DNA of 64,000 nt from Pseudomonadota bacterium (GTDB lineage Bacteria > Pseudomonadota > Gammaproteobacteria > Steroidobacterales > Steroidobacteraceae), in assembly GCA_021792555.1 (NCBI GenBank), contig JAJYUL010000002.1, forward strand, positions 117,739 through 181,738, written 5' to 3'. Made by a program: the position numbers and the translations under genes. Position 1 is the first letter of the stretch. Every line of letters starts with the position of its first letter. A model generated the notes under the pieces. That model saw only the letters and a list, made by a program, of their open reading frames with translations, ran no database searches and was not told the DNA's origin. Of this stretch, positions 56,713 to 64,000 are shown one piece after another.

Positions 56713-57270
56713 ATGAACCACACCTCGACCGAGACCGACACGCTCGAGCAGCTCCTCTCGCGGACCGCGATGCACGACCGGGCGGCGTTCGCCGAGCTGT
56801 ACCGGCAGACCTCCCCACACCTGTTCGGACTGTGCGTGCGCATGCTGCGCGACCGCGGCGAGGCCGAGGAAGTGCTGCAGGAGGCGTTCATCGCCATCTG
56901 GCGCCGCGCGGATGGATACAACCCTGCGCTCGCCAGTGCCGGCACGTGGCTCACCACCCTAGTGCGCAACCGGGCGATCGACCGGTTGCGCCAGCGCCGC
57001 ACGGACACCCATGCCGATCCGCTCGAGCTCGAGCGCCTGCCCGATGAGGGCCGCGGGCCGGCCGCGCACGCCGAGGCCAGCGAGGATTACCGGCGCCTCG
57101 AGCGCTGTCTCGGTCAGCTCGACCCGAAGCACAGCCGCTCGGTGCGTGAAGCCTTCTTCACCGGCGCAACGTATAAGGAACTGGCGATGCGCTGCCAGGT
57201 GCCGCTCGCCACGATGAAGAGCTGGATCCGCCGCGCCCTGCTGCAACTGCGCACGTGCCTTGAGACATGA
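56713..57270 (+). CDS. ECF sigma factor (SigK-like)
   Basis: A 185-residue group 4 sigma factor. Region 2 is FAELYRQTSPHLFGLCVRML and EAEEVLQEAFIAIWRRADGY, with AGTWLTTLVRNRAIDRLRQR binding the -10. Region 4 reads REAFFTGATYKELAMRCQVP, then LATMKSWIRRALLQLR. There is no sensory extension. The stop overlaps the ATG of the anti-sigma gene by four bases, which indicates a stoichiometric sigma/anti-sigma pair. The lipid genes directly downstream are likely members of its regulon (inference). Confidence 0.92.
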   Translation: MNHTSTETDTLEQLLSRTAMHDRAAFAELYRQTSPHLFGLCVRMLRDRGEAEEVLQEAFIAIWRRADGYNPALASAGTWLTTLVRNRAIDRLRQRRTDTHADPLELERLPDEGRGPAAHAEASEDYRRLERCLGQLDPKHSRSVREAFFTGATYKELAMRCQVPLATMKSWIRRALLQLRTCLET

Positions 57271-58043
57271 GTACGCCGAGCGACGAAGACAATGGCGAAC
57301 TGCGCTACGCCGAGTACGTGCTCGGCGTGCTCGATGCCGATGCGCGCGCCGCGGTCGAGCGGGAAATCGCCGAGAGCAGCGCCGCGGCGGCGGCCGAAGC
57401 GCAGTGGCGCCGGCGCCTCTTGCCCCTGGCGGAGGAGATCGCCGCAGAGGCGCCCCCGGAGCGGCTCTGGCAGCGGATCCGCGCGGCGCTGCAATTCGAT
57501 GCGCCCGCGGAGCGCGCCGGCGGCGGGCTGTGGGGCAACCTCAGGCTGTGGCACTGGCTGACCCTCGGCAGCGGCGCGCTGCTCGCGGCCGCCTGCGCCG
57601 CCTTGGTGTTCCTCTTCCTCAGTCGCCCGCCCGCCCCGGCCATCCCCTACATGGCCGCCACCATCACGGAAACCGACGGACAGGTCGGCTGGACGGCCAC
57701 CATGGACATCGGCAAGGCCCGCATGATCGTGGTGCCGGCCGCTCCGCAGCCGGTGCGGCCCGGCCGCACGCCCGAACTGTGGCTGATTCCGCACGGCGGG
57801 CGGCCGATCGCCGTCGGCCTGATCTCCACGCGCGCGCCCATCACGCTCGCGCTGAGCGCGAGCCTGGTCGCGCGTCTCGGGCCGACCGCACGGCTGGCGG
57901 TGTCCATCGAGCCGCGGGGCGGCTCGCCCACCGGGCAGCCCACCGGGCCGGTCATCGCCGCAGGCGCCATCGGCGCGGCGAGCGCCGCCCCGGCGAGCGC
58001 CGCCACCCTGCGGCTTGTGAACCCTCCGCGCCGCCCGGCCTGA
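57267..58043 (+). CDS. RskA-type membrane anti-sigma factor
   Basis: A 258-residue protein: cytoplasmic N-terminal part (RYAEYVLGVLDADARAAVER is the sigma-binding helix region), one membrane helix at about residues 92-116 (LTLGSGALLAAACAALVFLF), and a periplasmic C-terminal RskA-like beta domain (PELWLIPHGGRPIAVGLIST). It has no zinc-binding HxxxCxxC motif. This type is normally relieved by regulated proteolysis or conformational change in response to envelope or redox stress; the signal is unknown. Coupled by ATGA to the sigma gene. Confidence 0.85.
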   Translation: MSTPSDEDNGELRYAEYVLGVLDADARAAVEREIAESSAAAAAEAQWRRRLLPLAEEIAAEAPPERLWQRIRAALQFDAPAERAGGGLWGNLRLWHWLTLGSGALLAAACAALVFLFLSRPPAPAIPYMAATITETDGQVGWTATMDIGKARMIVVPAAPQPVRPGRTPELWLIPHGGRPIAVGLISTRAPITLALSASLVARLGPTARLAVSIEPRGGSPTGQPTGPVIAAGAIGAASAAPASAATLRLVNPPRRPA

Positions 58044-58108
58044 GCGGGCTGCTTGCCCCGGGCGGCGCAGGCGCACACGCGCCTGCATCCAAATGCGCGC
58101 CCGCTCCG

Positions 58109-58136
58109 TATAGAGCACCACAGTCACCGATGGTGC
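58109..58136 (+). promoter_or_regulatory. possible promoter/operator before the desaturase gene
   Basis: The 99-bp gap between the anti-sigma and desaturase genes holds TATAGA (58109-58114), a -10-like hexamer, and an inverted repeat GCACCA (58115-58120), TGGTGC (58131-58136) ending 7 bp before ATG 58143. It could be an operator or a small hairpin that hides the start codon. No Shine-Dalgarno is visible. Weak evidence. Confidence 0.3.
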
Positions 58137-58142
58137 CCTACG

Positions 58143-59111
58143 ATGAGCGCGTACCCACTGCCCGCCCCTGCCCCCGCCGGCGCGAACCGTCCGTCGCGCC
58201 GGCAGACGCTGCGACACTGGTTCGACACCCGCGAGAGCGGCGCGCCGCTCGATCCGGCGAACGCCGATCGCATCGACTGGCTGCGCGCCGCGCCGTTCAT
58301 CGGGCTGCACCTGGGGTGTCTCGGGGTCATCTGGACGGGCCTGTCCACCACGGCGCTCGCCGTGGCCGGCGGGCTCTATGCCGTGCGCATGTTCGCGCTC
58401 ACGGGCTTCTATCACCGCGGCTTCTCGCACCGCACGTTCCGCGCCTCCCGTCCCGTGCAGCTGCTGTTCGCCCTGATCGGCGCGGCCTGCGTGCAGCGCG
58501 GACCGCTGTGGTGGGCCGCGCATCATCGCAATCATCACCGCGACGCGGACACCCCGCTCGACCCGCACTCCCCGCGCGTTCACGGCTTTCTCTGGAGCCA
58601 CATGGGCTGGTTTCTCACCCGGCGCGCGTTCCGCACCGACTTCAATCGGGTGCCCGACCTCGCCCGCTATCCGGAGCTGCGCTGGCTCGACCGCTATGAC
58701 ATCGCCGTGCCGGCGCTGCTCGCCGCAGCGCTCTGCGCGCTCGGGGCCGCGCTGCACCGGCTCGCCCCGCAGCTCGGCACCGACGGGCCGCAGCTGCTGG
58801 TGTGGGGCTTTTTCATCTCCACGGTGATGCTGTTTCACGCCACCGTGACCATCAACTCCCTGGCTCACCGCTGGGGATCGCGCCGCTTCGCCACCCGCGA
58901 CGACAGCCGCAACAATTTCCTGCTCGCGCTGCTGACCTTCGGCGAGGGCTGGCACAACAACCACCACCGCTTCCCCGGCACCGCGCGCCAGGGGTTCAGG
59001 TGGTGGGAGATCGACCTGACCTGGTACGGGCTGCGGCTGCTCGCCGCGCTCGGACTGATCAGCGGACTGAAGCCACTGCCGGCACGCGTCCTGCAGCGGA
59101 CGGAGCGCTGA
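58143..59111 (+). CDS. acyl-CoA/acyl-lipid desaturase
   Basis: A 322-residue membrane fatty acid desaturase (DesC/stearoyl-CoA delta-9 type). The three histidine boxes that bind the di-iron centre are present: FYHRGFSHRTFR, WAAHHRNHHRDADTPLD and EGWHNNHHRFPG. Four transmembrane segments are expected. It introduces a cis double bond into membrane acyl chains using O2. ATG 58143 is the start of homology. It sits between the sigma/anti-sigma pair and the lipid operon and could supply unsaturated chains for the downstream enzymes. Confidence 0.9.
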   Translation: MSAYPLPAPAPAGANRPSRRQTLRHWFDTRESGAPLDPANADRIDWLRAAPFIGLHLGCLGVIWTGLSTTALAVAGGLYAVRMFALTGFYHRGFSHRTFRASRPVQLLFALIGAACVQRGPLWWAAHHRNHHRDADTPLDPHSPRVHGFLWSHMGWFLTRRAFRTDFNRVPDLARYPELRWLDRYDIAVPALLAAALCALGAALHRLAPQLGTDGPQLLVWGFFISTVMLFHATVTINSLAHRWGSRRFATRDDSRNNFLLALLTFGEGWHNNHHRFPGTARQGFRWWEIDLTWYGLRLLAALGLISGLKPLPARVLQRTER

Positions 59112-59115
59112 GCCG

Positions 59116-60387
59116 ATGCGCATCGCGGTCATCGGCGCCGGCATCGCCGGACTCGCCTCGAGCTGGCTGCTCTCGCCTCTGCACGAGGTCACGCTGTTCG
59201 AGGCGAACGACTACCTTGGCGGACACACGCACACGCACGAGCTGCGCCTCGCAGGAGGGCAGTACGCGGTCGACTCCGGATTCATCGTGTTCAGCCCGCG
59301 GCACTATCCGTCGTTCACAGCGCTGCTCGCCGAGCTGCAAGTCGACTCGCAGCCGAGCACGATGAGCTTCTCGGTGCACAACGAAGCGAGCGGTCTGGAA
59401 TACAACGCCACTCGCCTCGATACGCTGTTCTGCCAGCGGCGCAACCTGCTCTCGGTGCGCTTTCTCGGCATGGTGCGCGATCTGCTGCGCTTTTATCGCG
59501 AGGCACCCGCGCTGCTCGCGAGCGACGCGCCGGAACCGACGCTCGGGGAGTACCTGGCCGCCGGCGGCTATGGGGCGGCATTCCGCGACGATCATCTCGT
59601 GCCCATGGCCTCGGCGCTGTGGTCTTCCCCGCCGGCGCAGATCCTGTCCTTCCCCGCCCGCTATCTGGTGCGGTTCATGGCGAATCACCAGATGCTCGCG
59701 GTGCGCGACCGCCCCGAATGGCGCGTGGTGCGCGGCGGCTCGGCGAGCTACGTGCGCGCGCTGCGCGCCCGCTGGCGGGTGCACGAGCGGCCCAGCTGCC
59801 CAGTGCGCTCGGTGCGCCGCGAAGCGCATGCGGTCACCGTGGCCTACGCCGGCGGCGCCGAGCAGTTCGACCAGGTCGTGCTCGCCTGCCACAGCGATCA
59901 GGCGCTCTCGCTGCTCTCGGACGCGAGCTGCGCCGAGCGCGCCATCCTCGGCGCGATCGCCTATCAGCCGAACGAGGCGGTGCTGCATACCGATGCATCG
60001 GTGCTGCCCCGGCGGCGCAAGGCCTGGGCGGCCTGGAACGCGCACGTGCCGCGCGAGCCCGGCGCGCCCTGCACGGTCAGTTACTGCATGAACCTGCTGC
60101 AGGGCCTCGACTCGCCCGAGCCGTTCATCGTGACGCTCAACCGTACCGCAGCGATCGACCCGGCCAAGGTGCTGCGCACGATGCGCTACGAGCACCCGGT
60201 TCACACCCACGCAGCGATCGCCGCTCAGCGCCGGCGGGGACAGATCCAGGGGGTCAACCGCACCTGGTTCGCCGGCGCGTACTGGGGCTGGGGGTTTCAT
60301 GAAGACGGCATGCGCAGCGCACTCGAGGTGGCCGAGGCGCTCGATGCGCGCTGCGCGCGCGCGCAGACACGAAAGATCGCCGCATGA
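59116..60387 (+). CDS. FAD-dependent amine-oxidase-fold oxidoreductase
   Basis: A 423-residue flavoprotein: N-terminal Rossmann motif IAVIGAGIAGLASSWLL followed by LFEANDYLGGHTHTHEL, and a C-terminal FAD loop WFAGAYWGWGFHEDGMRSAL. It belongs to the NAD(P)-binding/amine oxidase group commonly found beside DUF1365 and cyclopropane-synthase-like genes, some of which take part in acyl-chain modification such as furan fatty acid formation. The exact oxidation is not known. It lies 4 bp after the desaturase stop and overlaps the next gene by ATGA. Confidence 0.88.
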   Translation: MRIAVIGAGIAGLASSWLLSPLHEVTLFEANDYLGGHTHTHELRLAGGQYAVDSGFIVFSPRHYPSFTALLAELQVDSQPSTMSFSVHNEASGLEYNATRLDTLFCQRRNLLSVRFLGMVRDLLRFYREAPALLASDAPEPTLGEYLAAGGYGAAFRDDHLVPMASALWSSPPAQILSFPARYLVRFMANHQMLAVRDRPEWRVVRGGSASYVRALRARWRVHERPSCPVRSVRREAHAVTVAYAGGAEQFDQVVLACHSDQALSLLSDASCAERAILGAIAYQPNEAVLHTDASVLPRRRKAWAAWNAHVPREPGAPCTVSYCMNLLQGLDSPEPFIVTLNRTAAIDPAKVLRTMRYEHPVHTHAAIAAQRRRGQIQGVNRTWFAGAYWGWGFHEDGMRSALEVAEALDARCARAQTRKIAA

Positions 60388-61163
60388 GCGGGCGGCCTGC
60401 GCTGCACAGCGCCGTATACGAAGGCACGGTGCGGCACTGGCGTCTCACGCCACAGCGGCACGCGTTCGCCTACCGGATCGCACAACTGTACCTCGATCTT
60501 GACGAGCTCGAGCAGGTGTTCGCCGGGCGTTGGCTGTGGTCGGTTCATGGGCGCAATCTGGCTGAATTCCGCCGCGCCGATTACCTCGCGCCCGCCTCAC
60601 TGCCGCTTGCGGAGGCGGCGCGCATGTTGGTCGAGCGCCACACCGGAGTGCGGCCGAGCGGCGCAGTGCGGCTGCTGACGCACCTGCGCTACGCCGGTTA
60701 CGTGTTCAATCCAGTCAGCTTTTATTACTGCCACGATGCCGGCGGCGCGCTCGAGGCGGTGATCGCCGAAATCACCAACACACCGTGGAACGAGCGGCAC
60801 GCCTACGTACTGCCAATCGCCGCCGCGCAGCGCCGCGGCGCGCTCTGGCAGTGGGACTTCGACAAAAGCTTCCATGTCTCGCCGTTCCTGCCGCTTGAGC
60901 GGCGCTACCAGTGGCGCTGCAGCGCGCCGCAGGAGAGGCTGCGCGTGCACATGTCGGTCAGGCAGGGCGAGCAACCCGAGCTCGAGGCTCATCTGGAACT
61001 CGCCCGCCGAGCGCTCACAGGTCCGAACCTGGCGCGCGTGCTGTGGCGCTACCCGCTGATGAGCACGCAGGTCATCGGCGCGATTTACTGGCAGGCGCTG
61101 CGCCTGTGGCTGAAGCGCGCGCCCGTCTACGACCACCCGCACCGCCTGAGAGGTACTCCATGA
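60384..61163 (+). CDS. DUF1365 family protein
   Basis: A 259-residue protein with the DUF1365 pattern: GTVRHWRLTPQRHAFAYRIA, the central LLTHLRYAGYVFNPVSFYYC, AVIAEITNTPWNERHAYVLP and KSFHVSPFLPLERRYQWRC. The family has no proven biochemical function but is almost always located between an FAD oxidoreductase and a cyclopropane-fatty-acid-synthase-like gene, as here. ATGA overlaps on both sides show tight co-translation. A role in handling a lipid intermediate is inferred from context. Confidence 0.9.
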   Translation: MSGRPALHSAVYEGTVRHWRLTPQRHAFAYRIAQLYLDLDELEQVFAGRWLWSVHGRNLAEFRRADYLAPASLPLAEAARMLVERHTGVRPSGAVRLLTHLRYAGYVFNPVSFYYCHDAGGALEAVIAEITNTPWNERHAYVLPIAAAQRRGALWQWDFDKSFHVSPFLPLERRYQWRCSAPQERLRVHMSVRQGEQPELEAHLELARRALTGPNLARVLWRYPLMSTQVIGAIYWQALRLWLKRAPVYDHPHRLRGTP

Positions 61164-62455
61164 ATACAGCCGCCGCCGCACTGGTGCGGCCCCCGATGAA
61201 TGCACTGGACCGATTCCTGCGCGAGCGTCTATTGTCGCGCCTTGCGGGGCTGCGGCACGGGCGGCTCGAGCTGCACGATGCCATGGGCAGCGTCGCACTC
61301 GGCACGGGCGAGGCGGACGCAGCGGGCATACGTCTGGAAGTGCTCGATCCGGCCTTCTACCGGGCCGTCGCCGCCGGGGGCAGTGTCGGGGCGGGGGAAG
61401 CGTACATGGACGGACTGTGGCGCTGCTCGGCGCCCGGCCTCGACGGATCGGATGCGCTCGCGCAGCTCGTGAGGCTGCTGGTGCGCAACCGGGCGCTGCT
61501 CGATGGGCTCGAGTCCGGCTGGGCCAGCCTCGCCGGCGCACTGCGGCGTGCCTGGCATGCGACGCGCCAGAACACCCGTGCCGGCAGCCGCCGCAACATC
61601 GCGGCGCACTATGACTTGAGCAACGCGTTCTTCGCGCTGTTTCTCTCCCCGGACCTGATGTATTCCTCGGCGCTGTGGGCCGACGGCCCCGATACGCTCG
61701 AGGCGGCCTCGACCCGCAAACTCGAGGCGGTGTGCCGCAGGCTCGCACTGAGCAGCGCCGATCACGTGCTCGAGATCGGCACCGGCTGGGGCGGCTTCGC
61801 GCTTCATGCCGCGCGCCATTACGGCTGTCGCATCACGACCACGACGATCTCGCGCCAGCAGTATGAGCTTGCGCTCGAGCGCATCCGCGCCGCCGGTCTG
61901 CAGCAGCGTATCGAAGTGCGCCTCGAGGATTACCGCGACCTGACCGGCCGCTACGACAAGCTGGTCTCGATCGAGATGATCGAGGCGGTCGGCGCCGATC
62001 ATCTGCAGGAGTATTTCGCGGCCGTCGGCCGGCTGTTGCAGCCGCACGGCGCGGCGCTGCTGCAGGCGATCACCATCGAGGATCACCGCTACCGGCAGGC
62101 GCTCGAGTCGGTGGACTTCATCAAGCGTTACGTGTTCCCGGGGAGCTTCATTCCGTCGGTGAACGCCATGCTGGCGGCCAAGACGCGCGCGAGCGATCTG
62201 GCGCTGGTGGGCCTAGAGGACTTCGGCGAATCCTATGCGCGCACCCTCGAAGCATGGCGCAAACGCTTCATGGCCCGCCTCGCGGAGGTGCGCGCGCTCG
62301 GCTTCGATGAGCGCTTCATCCGCCTGTGGGAGTTCTATCTGGCCTATTGCGAGGGCGGCTTCCGCGAACGCGCGCTCGGCGTCGCGCACCTGAAGCTCGC
62401 CAAACCGCTGTGGCGCCATGGCCTCAGGGAGCCGCAACAGTGGATGGCCTGCTGA
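61160..62455 (+). CDS. cyclopropane-fatty-acid-synthase-like methyltransferase
   Basis: A 431-residue SAM-dependent enzyme of the CFA synthase family. SAM motif I is VLEIGTGWGGFALHAA (about 203-218); NIAAHYDLSNAFFALFLSPD lies upstream and VFPGSFIPSVNAML downstream. Compared with E. coli Cfa bicarbonate-site residues, Glu239 (here Glu275), Ile268 and Tyr317 appear kept. Cys139 is Ser (Ser170 in MYSSALW) and His266 is Gln (Gln302 in LLQAI). It may therefore methylate an unsaturated acyl chain without closing a cyclopropane ring, or use another base. The start overlaps DUF1365 by ATGA. Confidence 0.88.
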   Translation: MNTAAAALVRPPMNALDRFLRERLLSRLAGLRHGRLELHDAMGSVALGTGEADAAGIRLEVLDPAFYRAVAAGGSVGAGEAYMDGLWRCSAPGLDGSDALAQLVRLLVRNRALLDGLESGWASLAGALRRAWHATRQNTRAGSRRNIAAHYDLSNAFFALFLSPDLMYSSALWADGPDTLEAASTRKLEAVCRRLALSSADHVLEIGTGWGGFALHAARHYGCRITTTTISRQQYELALERIRAAGLQQRIEVRLEDYRDLTGRYDKLVSIEMIEAVGADHLQEYFAAVGRLLQPHGAALLQAITIEDHRYRQALESVDFIKRYVFPGSFIPSVNAMLAAKTRASDLALVGLEDFGESYARTLEAWRKRFMARLAEVRALGFDERFIRLWEFYLAYCEGGFRERALGVAHLKLAKPLWRHGLREPQQWMAC

Positions 62456-62973
62456 CCTTCATCGCTTACGAGATCGTGTGGTTTGCGGCGGTGATCGGCG
62501 CCGGCCACGGGCGGGTCTGGCCGGGCGTCTGCGCGGCAGCTCTCTTCAGCGCCTGGCGGCTCACGGTCTCATCCCGCCGCACTGTGGAGGTGCGCCTGTT
62601 CGCCATGGCGCTGCTCATCGGCGGTGTGCTCGAGGCCTGCTGGATGCACAGCGGACTGATTCATTACGCGGCCAGCTGGCCGCGGGTCTGCCCGCCGGCG
62701 TGGCTGCTTGCGCTGTGGGCCTCGTTCGGGCTGACGATCGTCCCGCTGTTCGGCTACCTGCACGAGAGGCCCTGGCTCGCCGCGTCGCTCGGTGCGCTCG
62801 GCGGGCCGCTGTCCTATGCGGCCGCGGCGCACGGCTGGCACGCGGTCGTATTGCCGCAGCCGCCGTGGCCGACTCTGCTCGCCCTGGGACTCGGCTGGGC
62901 CGCGGCGCTGCCGGCGCTGACCGTCCTGGCGCGCCGCTGGCTCGTCACGGACGCGCTGAGGCGCCTCGCATGA
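62440..62973 (+). CDS. DUF2878 family membrane protein
   Basis: A 177-residue inner-membrane protein with five or six helices, matching the DUF2878 pattern: FIAYEIVWFAAVIGAGHGRV, LIGGVLEACWMHSGLIHYA, PPAWLLALWASFGLTI and LGGPLSYAAAAHGWHAVVLP. Function unknown. It starts at GTG 62440 with AGGGAG about nine bases upstream, 16 bases inside the end of the methyltransferase gene, and ends in an ATGA overlap with the next gene. Its fixed place in this operon type suggests a membrane role in the same lipid modification. Confidence 0.85.
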   Translation: MDGLLTFIAYEIVWFAAVIGAGHGRVWPGVCAAALFSAWRLTVSSRRTVEVRLFAMALLIGGVLEACWMHSGLIHYAASWPRVCPPAWLLALWASFGLTIVPLFGYLHERPWLAASLGALGGPLSYAAAAHGWHAVVLPQPPWPTLLALGLGWAAALPALTVLARRWLVTDALRRLA

Positions 62974-63764
62974 GCCCGCTTGGCAGTCTGGGTCTGCTGT
63001 GGCTGCTCGCCGCCGCGGTGATGTTCTGCGGCTGGCTGTGGCAGCGCCGTCACCACAATGCAGGGATCGCCGATGTGCTGTGGTCGGCGCTGCTCGCCGC
63101 GGCGGCCTGGCTGCTGGCGGCAAACGGCACCGGCGCGAGCGCCCCGCGCATCCTGCTCGCCGTGCTCGGCGGCGGCTGGGCGGTGCGCCTGGTGATGCAT
63201 CTTGCACTGCGCGTTCGCCGGGAACGGGAGGACGGCCGCTATCAGGCTCTGCGCGCACGGTGGGGCGGCGATGAGCGCCGCTGGTTGCTCTTCTTCCAGC
63301 TGCAGGCGCTGTCGGTCCCGCTGTTCGCGCTGCCGTTCGTGCCCGTGGCCGCCAACGCTCATCCAGCGGCCGGCGGGCTCCTCGCCGGCGCGCTGATCTG
63401 GCTCGTGGGGGTGCTCGGGGAGTCGCTCGCCGACCGGCAGCTGGCGCGCTTTCGCGCCGCACCGGGGCATCGCGGACGGACCTGCCGGTCGGGCCTGTGG
63501 CGCTATTCGCGTCATCCGAACTACTTCTTCGAGTGGCTGCACTGGTTCGCCTACGTGGCGTGGTCCGCCGGCTCGCCGCTCGCGCCGCTCGCCTGGCTCG
63601 GCCCGCTCGTCATGTTCGTGTTCCTGCGCTTCGTAAGCGGAGTGCCCTGGGCCGAGCAGCAGGCGCTGCGCGCGCGGGGCGAGGACTACCGCGACTACCA
63701 GCGCAGCACGTCGATTTTCTTTCCATGGTTTCCCCACCGACCGCCACCAGGAGCCGATCGATGA
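62970..63764 (+). CDS. DUF1295 (steroid 5-alpha-reductase-like) membrane protein
   Basis: A 264-residue polytopic membrane protein of the DUF1295/isoprenylcysteine methyltransferase-reductase superfamily. RTCRSGLWRYSRHPNYFFEW is the C-terminal cofactor-binding signature, and VPWAEQQALRARGEDYRDYQ follows it. Relatives reduce double bonds in steroid or lipid substrates with NADPH. In this operon it may reduce or otherwise modify the acyl intermediate (inference). ATGA overlaps on both sides keep it in the translational chain. Confidence 0.88.
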   Translation: MSPLGSLGLLWLLAAAVMFCGWLWQRRHHNAGIADVLWSALLAAAAWLLAANGTGASAPRILLAVLGGGWAVRLVMHLALRVRREREDGRYQALRARWGGDERRWLLFFQLQALSVPLFALPFVPVAANAHPAAGGLLAGALIWLVGVLGESLADRQLARFRAAPGHRGRTCRSGLWRYSRHPNYFFEWLHWFAYVAWSAGSPLAPLAWLGPLVMFVFLRFVSGVPWAEQQALRARGEDYRDYQRSTSIFFPWFPHRPPPGADR

Positions 63765-64000
63765 GCACCGTCTTGCCGTACCCTGCCGAACTTGCCGCGG
63801 ACCGGCCCGCCCCGGGGCTGCTCGGACTCGCCGAGCGCGGCCTGCTGCCCGATCCGCTCGTGCGCTTCGGCATCCGCCGGCTGTGCGCCGAGCGGCTGCG
63901 TGCCGAGCGCTGCGGCGGCCCCGCGGCCGACGCTGAGCGCTTTGCCGCGCAGATCGCCGCGCTGCGCGCCAGCCCGGTCGCGATCCACACCGAGAGATCG
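63761..64000 (+). CDS. SAM-dependent methyltransferase, CFA-like (5' part)
   Basis: The first 80 residues are visible; the gene runs off the right edge. LAERGLLPDPLVRFGIRRLC followed by AERLRAERCGG is the N-terminal helix pattern of a second cyclopropane-synthase-like methyltransferase commonly found at this position of the operon. The SAM-binding motif is not yet reached, so the call rests on N-terminal similarity and context. It overlaps the DUF1295 gene by ATGA. Confidence 0.75.
   Translation, partial: MSTVLPYPAELAADRPAPGLLGLAERGLLPDPLVRFGIRRLCAERLRAERCGGPAADAERFAAQIAALRASPVAIHTERS

Overview
The window is 64 kb of GC-rich, densely packed bacterial chromosome. Genes run in short operons on both strands, often with 4-base ATGA start/stop overlaps. 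The gene set (RlmKL-type methyltransferase, Asd, cydABXDC, an FNR-like regulator, the O2-independent ubiquinone genes ubiT/ubiU/ubiV, puuABD) points to a gammaproteobacterium. A steroidobacter/nevskia-like lineage is my guess; it rests on gene content and base composition only. No rRNA, tRNA, insertion sequence, prophage or CRISPR array was seen.

Layout. 1-4.9 kb: an aromatic/C1 island with the end of a methylene-THF reductase-like gene, purU, a LysR regulator, ligB and ligA (protocatechuate 4,5-dioxygenase) and an aldo/keto reductase. 5-6.2 kb: a serine/threonine dehydratase-like gene behind a long, structured leader. 6.2-16.7 kb: polyamine and amino-acid use (agmatine deiminase, APC permease, puuA, puuD, puuB), with icd, a Nudix gene, an aminotransferase and a polyphosphate-glucokinase-like gene between them. 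16.8-18 kb: asd preceded by what looks like a complete transcription attenuator with a Lys-rich leader peptide. 18.3-20.5 kb: a SYLF protein, a DUF456 membrane protein and a decayed blaI/blaR-like locus. 21-22.4 kb: an HD-GYP protein.

22.4-29.8 kb: a six-gene complex-I/hydrogenase-4-like operon. Its large subunit lacks all four Ni-Fe cysteines, so it is an energy-converting-hydrogenase-related (Ehr) type complex. A ribbon-helix-helix gene lies divergent from it, and a near-consensus promoter between them is overlaid with GGATGCA half-sites. 29.8-38 kb: rlmKL, a ClC protein, sodB, a secreted protein, a carboxylesterase and a cysteine-desulfhydrase-like gene. 38-44.7 kb: a B12-binding radical SAM gene, fnr, ubiT, and ubiD-ubiU-ubiV, with FNR boxes placed as class II activator sites. 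44.7-49.7 kb: an RND efflux pump and a secreted protein. 49.8-56.3 kb: the cytochrome bd operon cydA-cydB-cydX-cydD-cydC. 56.7-64 kb: an ECF sigma/anti-sigma pair followed by a desaturase and a tightly coupled lipid-modification operon that runs off the window.

Taken together, the 22-56 kb half suits life at shifting oxygen levels: an FNR sensor, quinone synthesis without O2, a high-affinity oxidase, a membrane ion-pumping complex and superoxide dismutase. The 1-17 kb part suits carbon and nitrogen scavenging from lignin-type aromatics and polyamines. The most novel-looking items are the asd attenuator, the Ehr operon with its RHH operator, the FNR-ubi promoters with almost no 5' leader, the 30-bp symmetric puuD/puuB promoter, the structured RNA leader at 5085-5190, the CydX protein with an extra membrane helix, and the sigma-linked lipid operon with an altered CFA-synthase active site.
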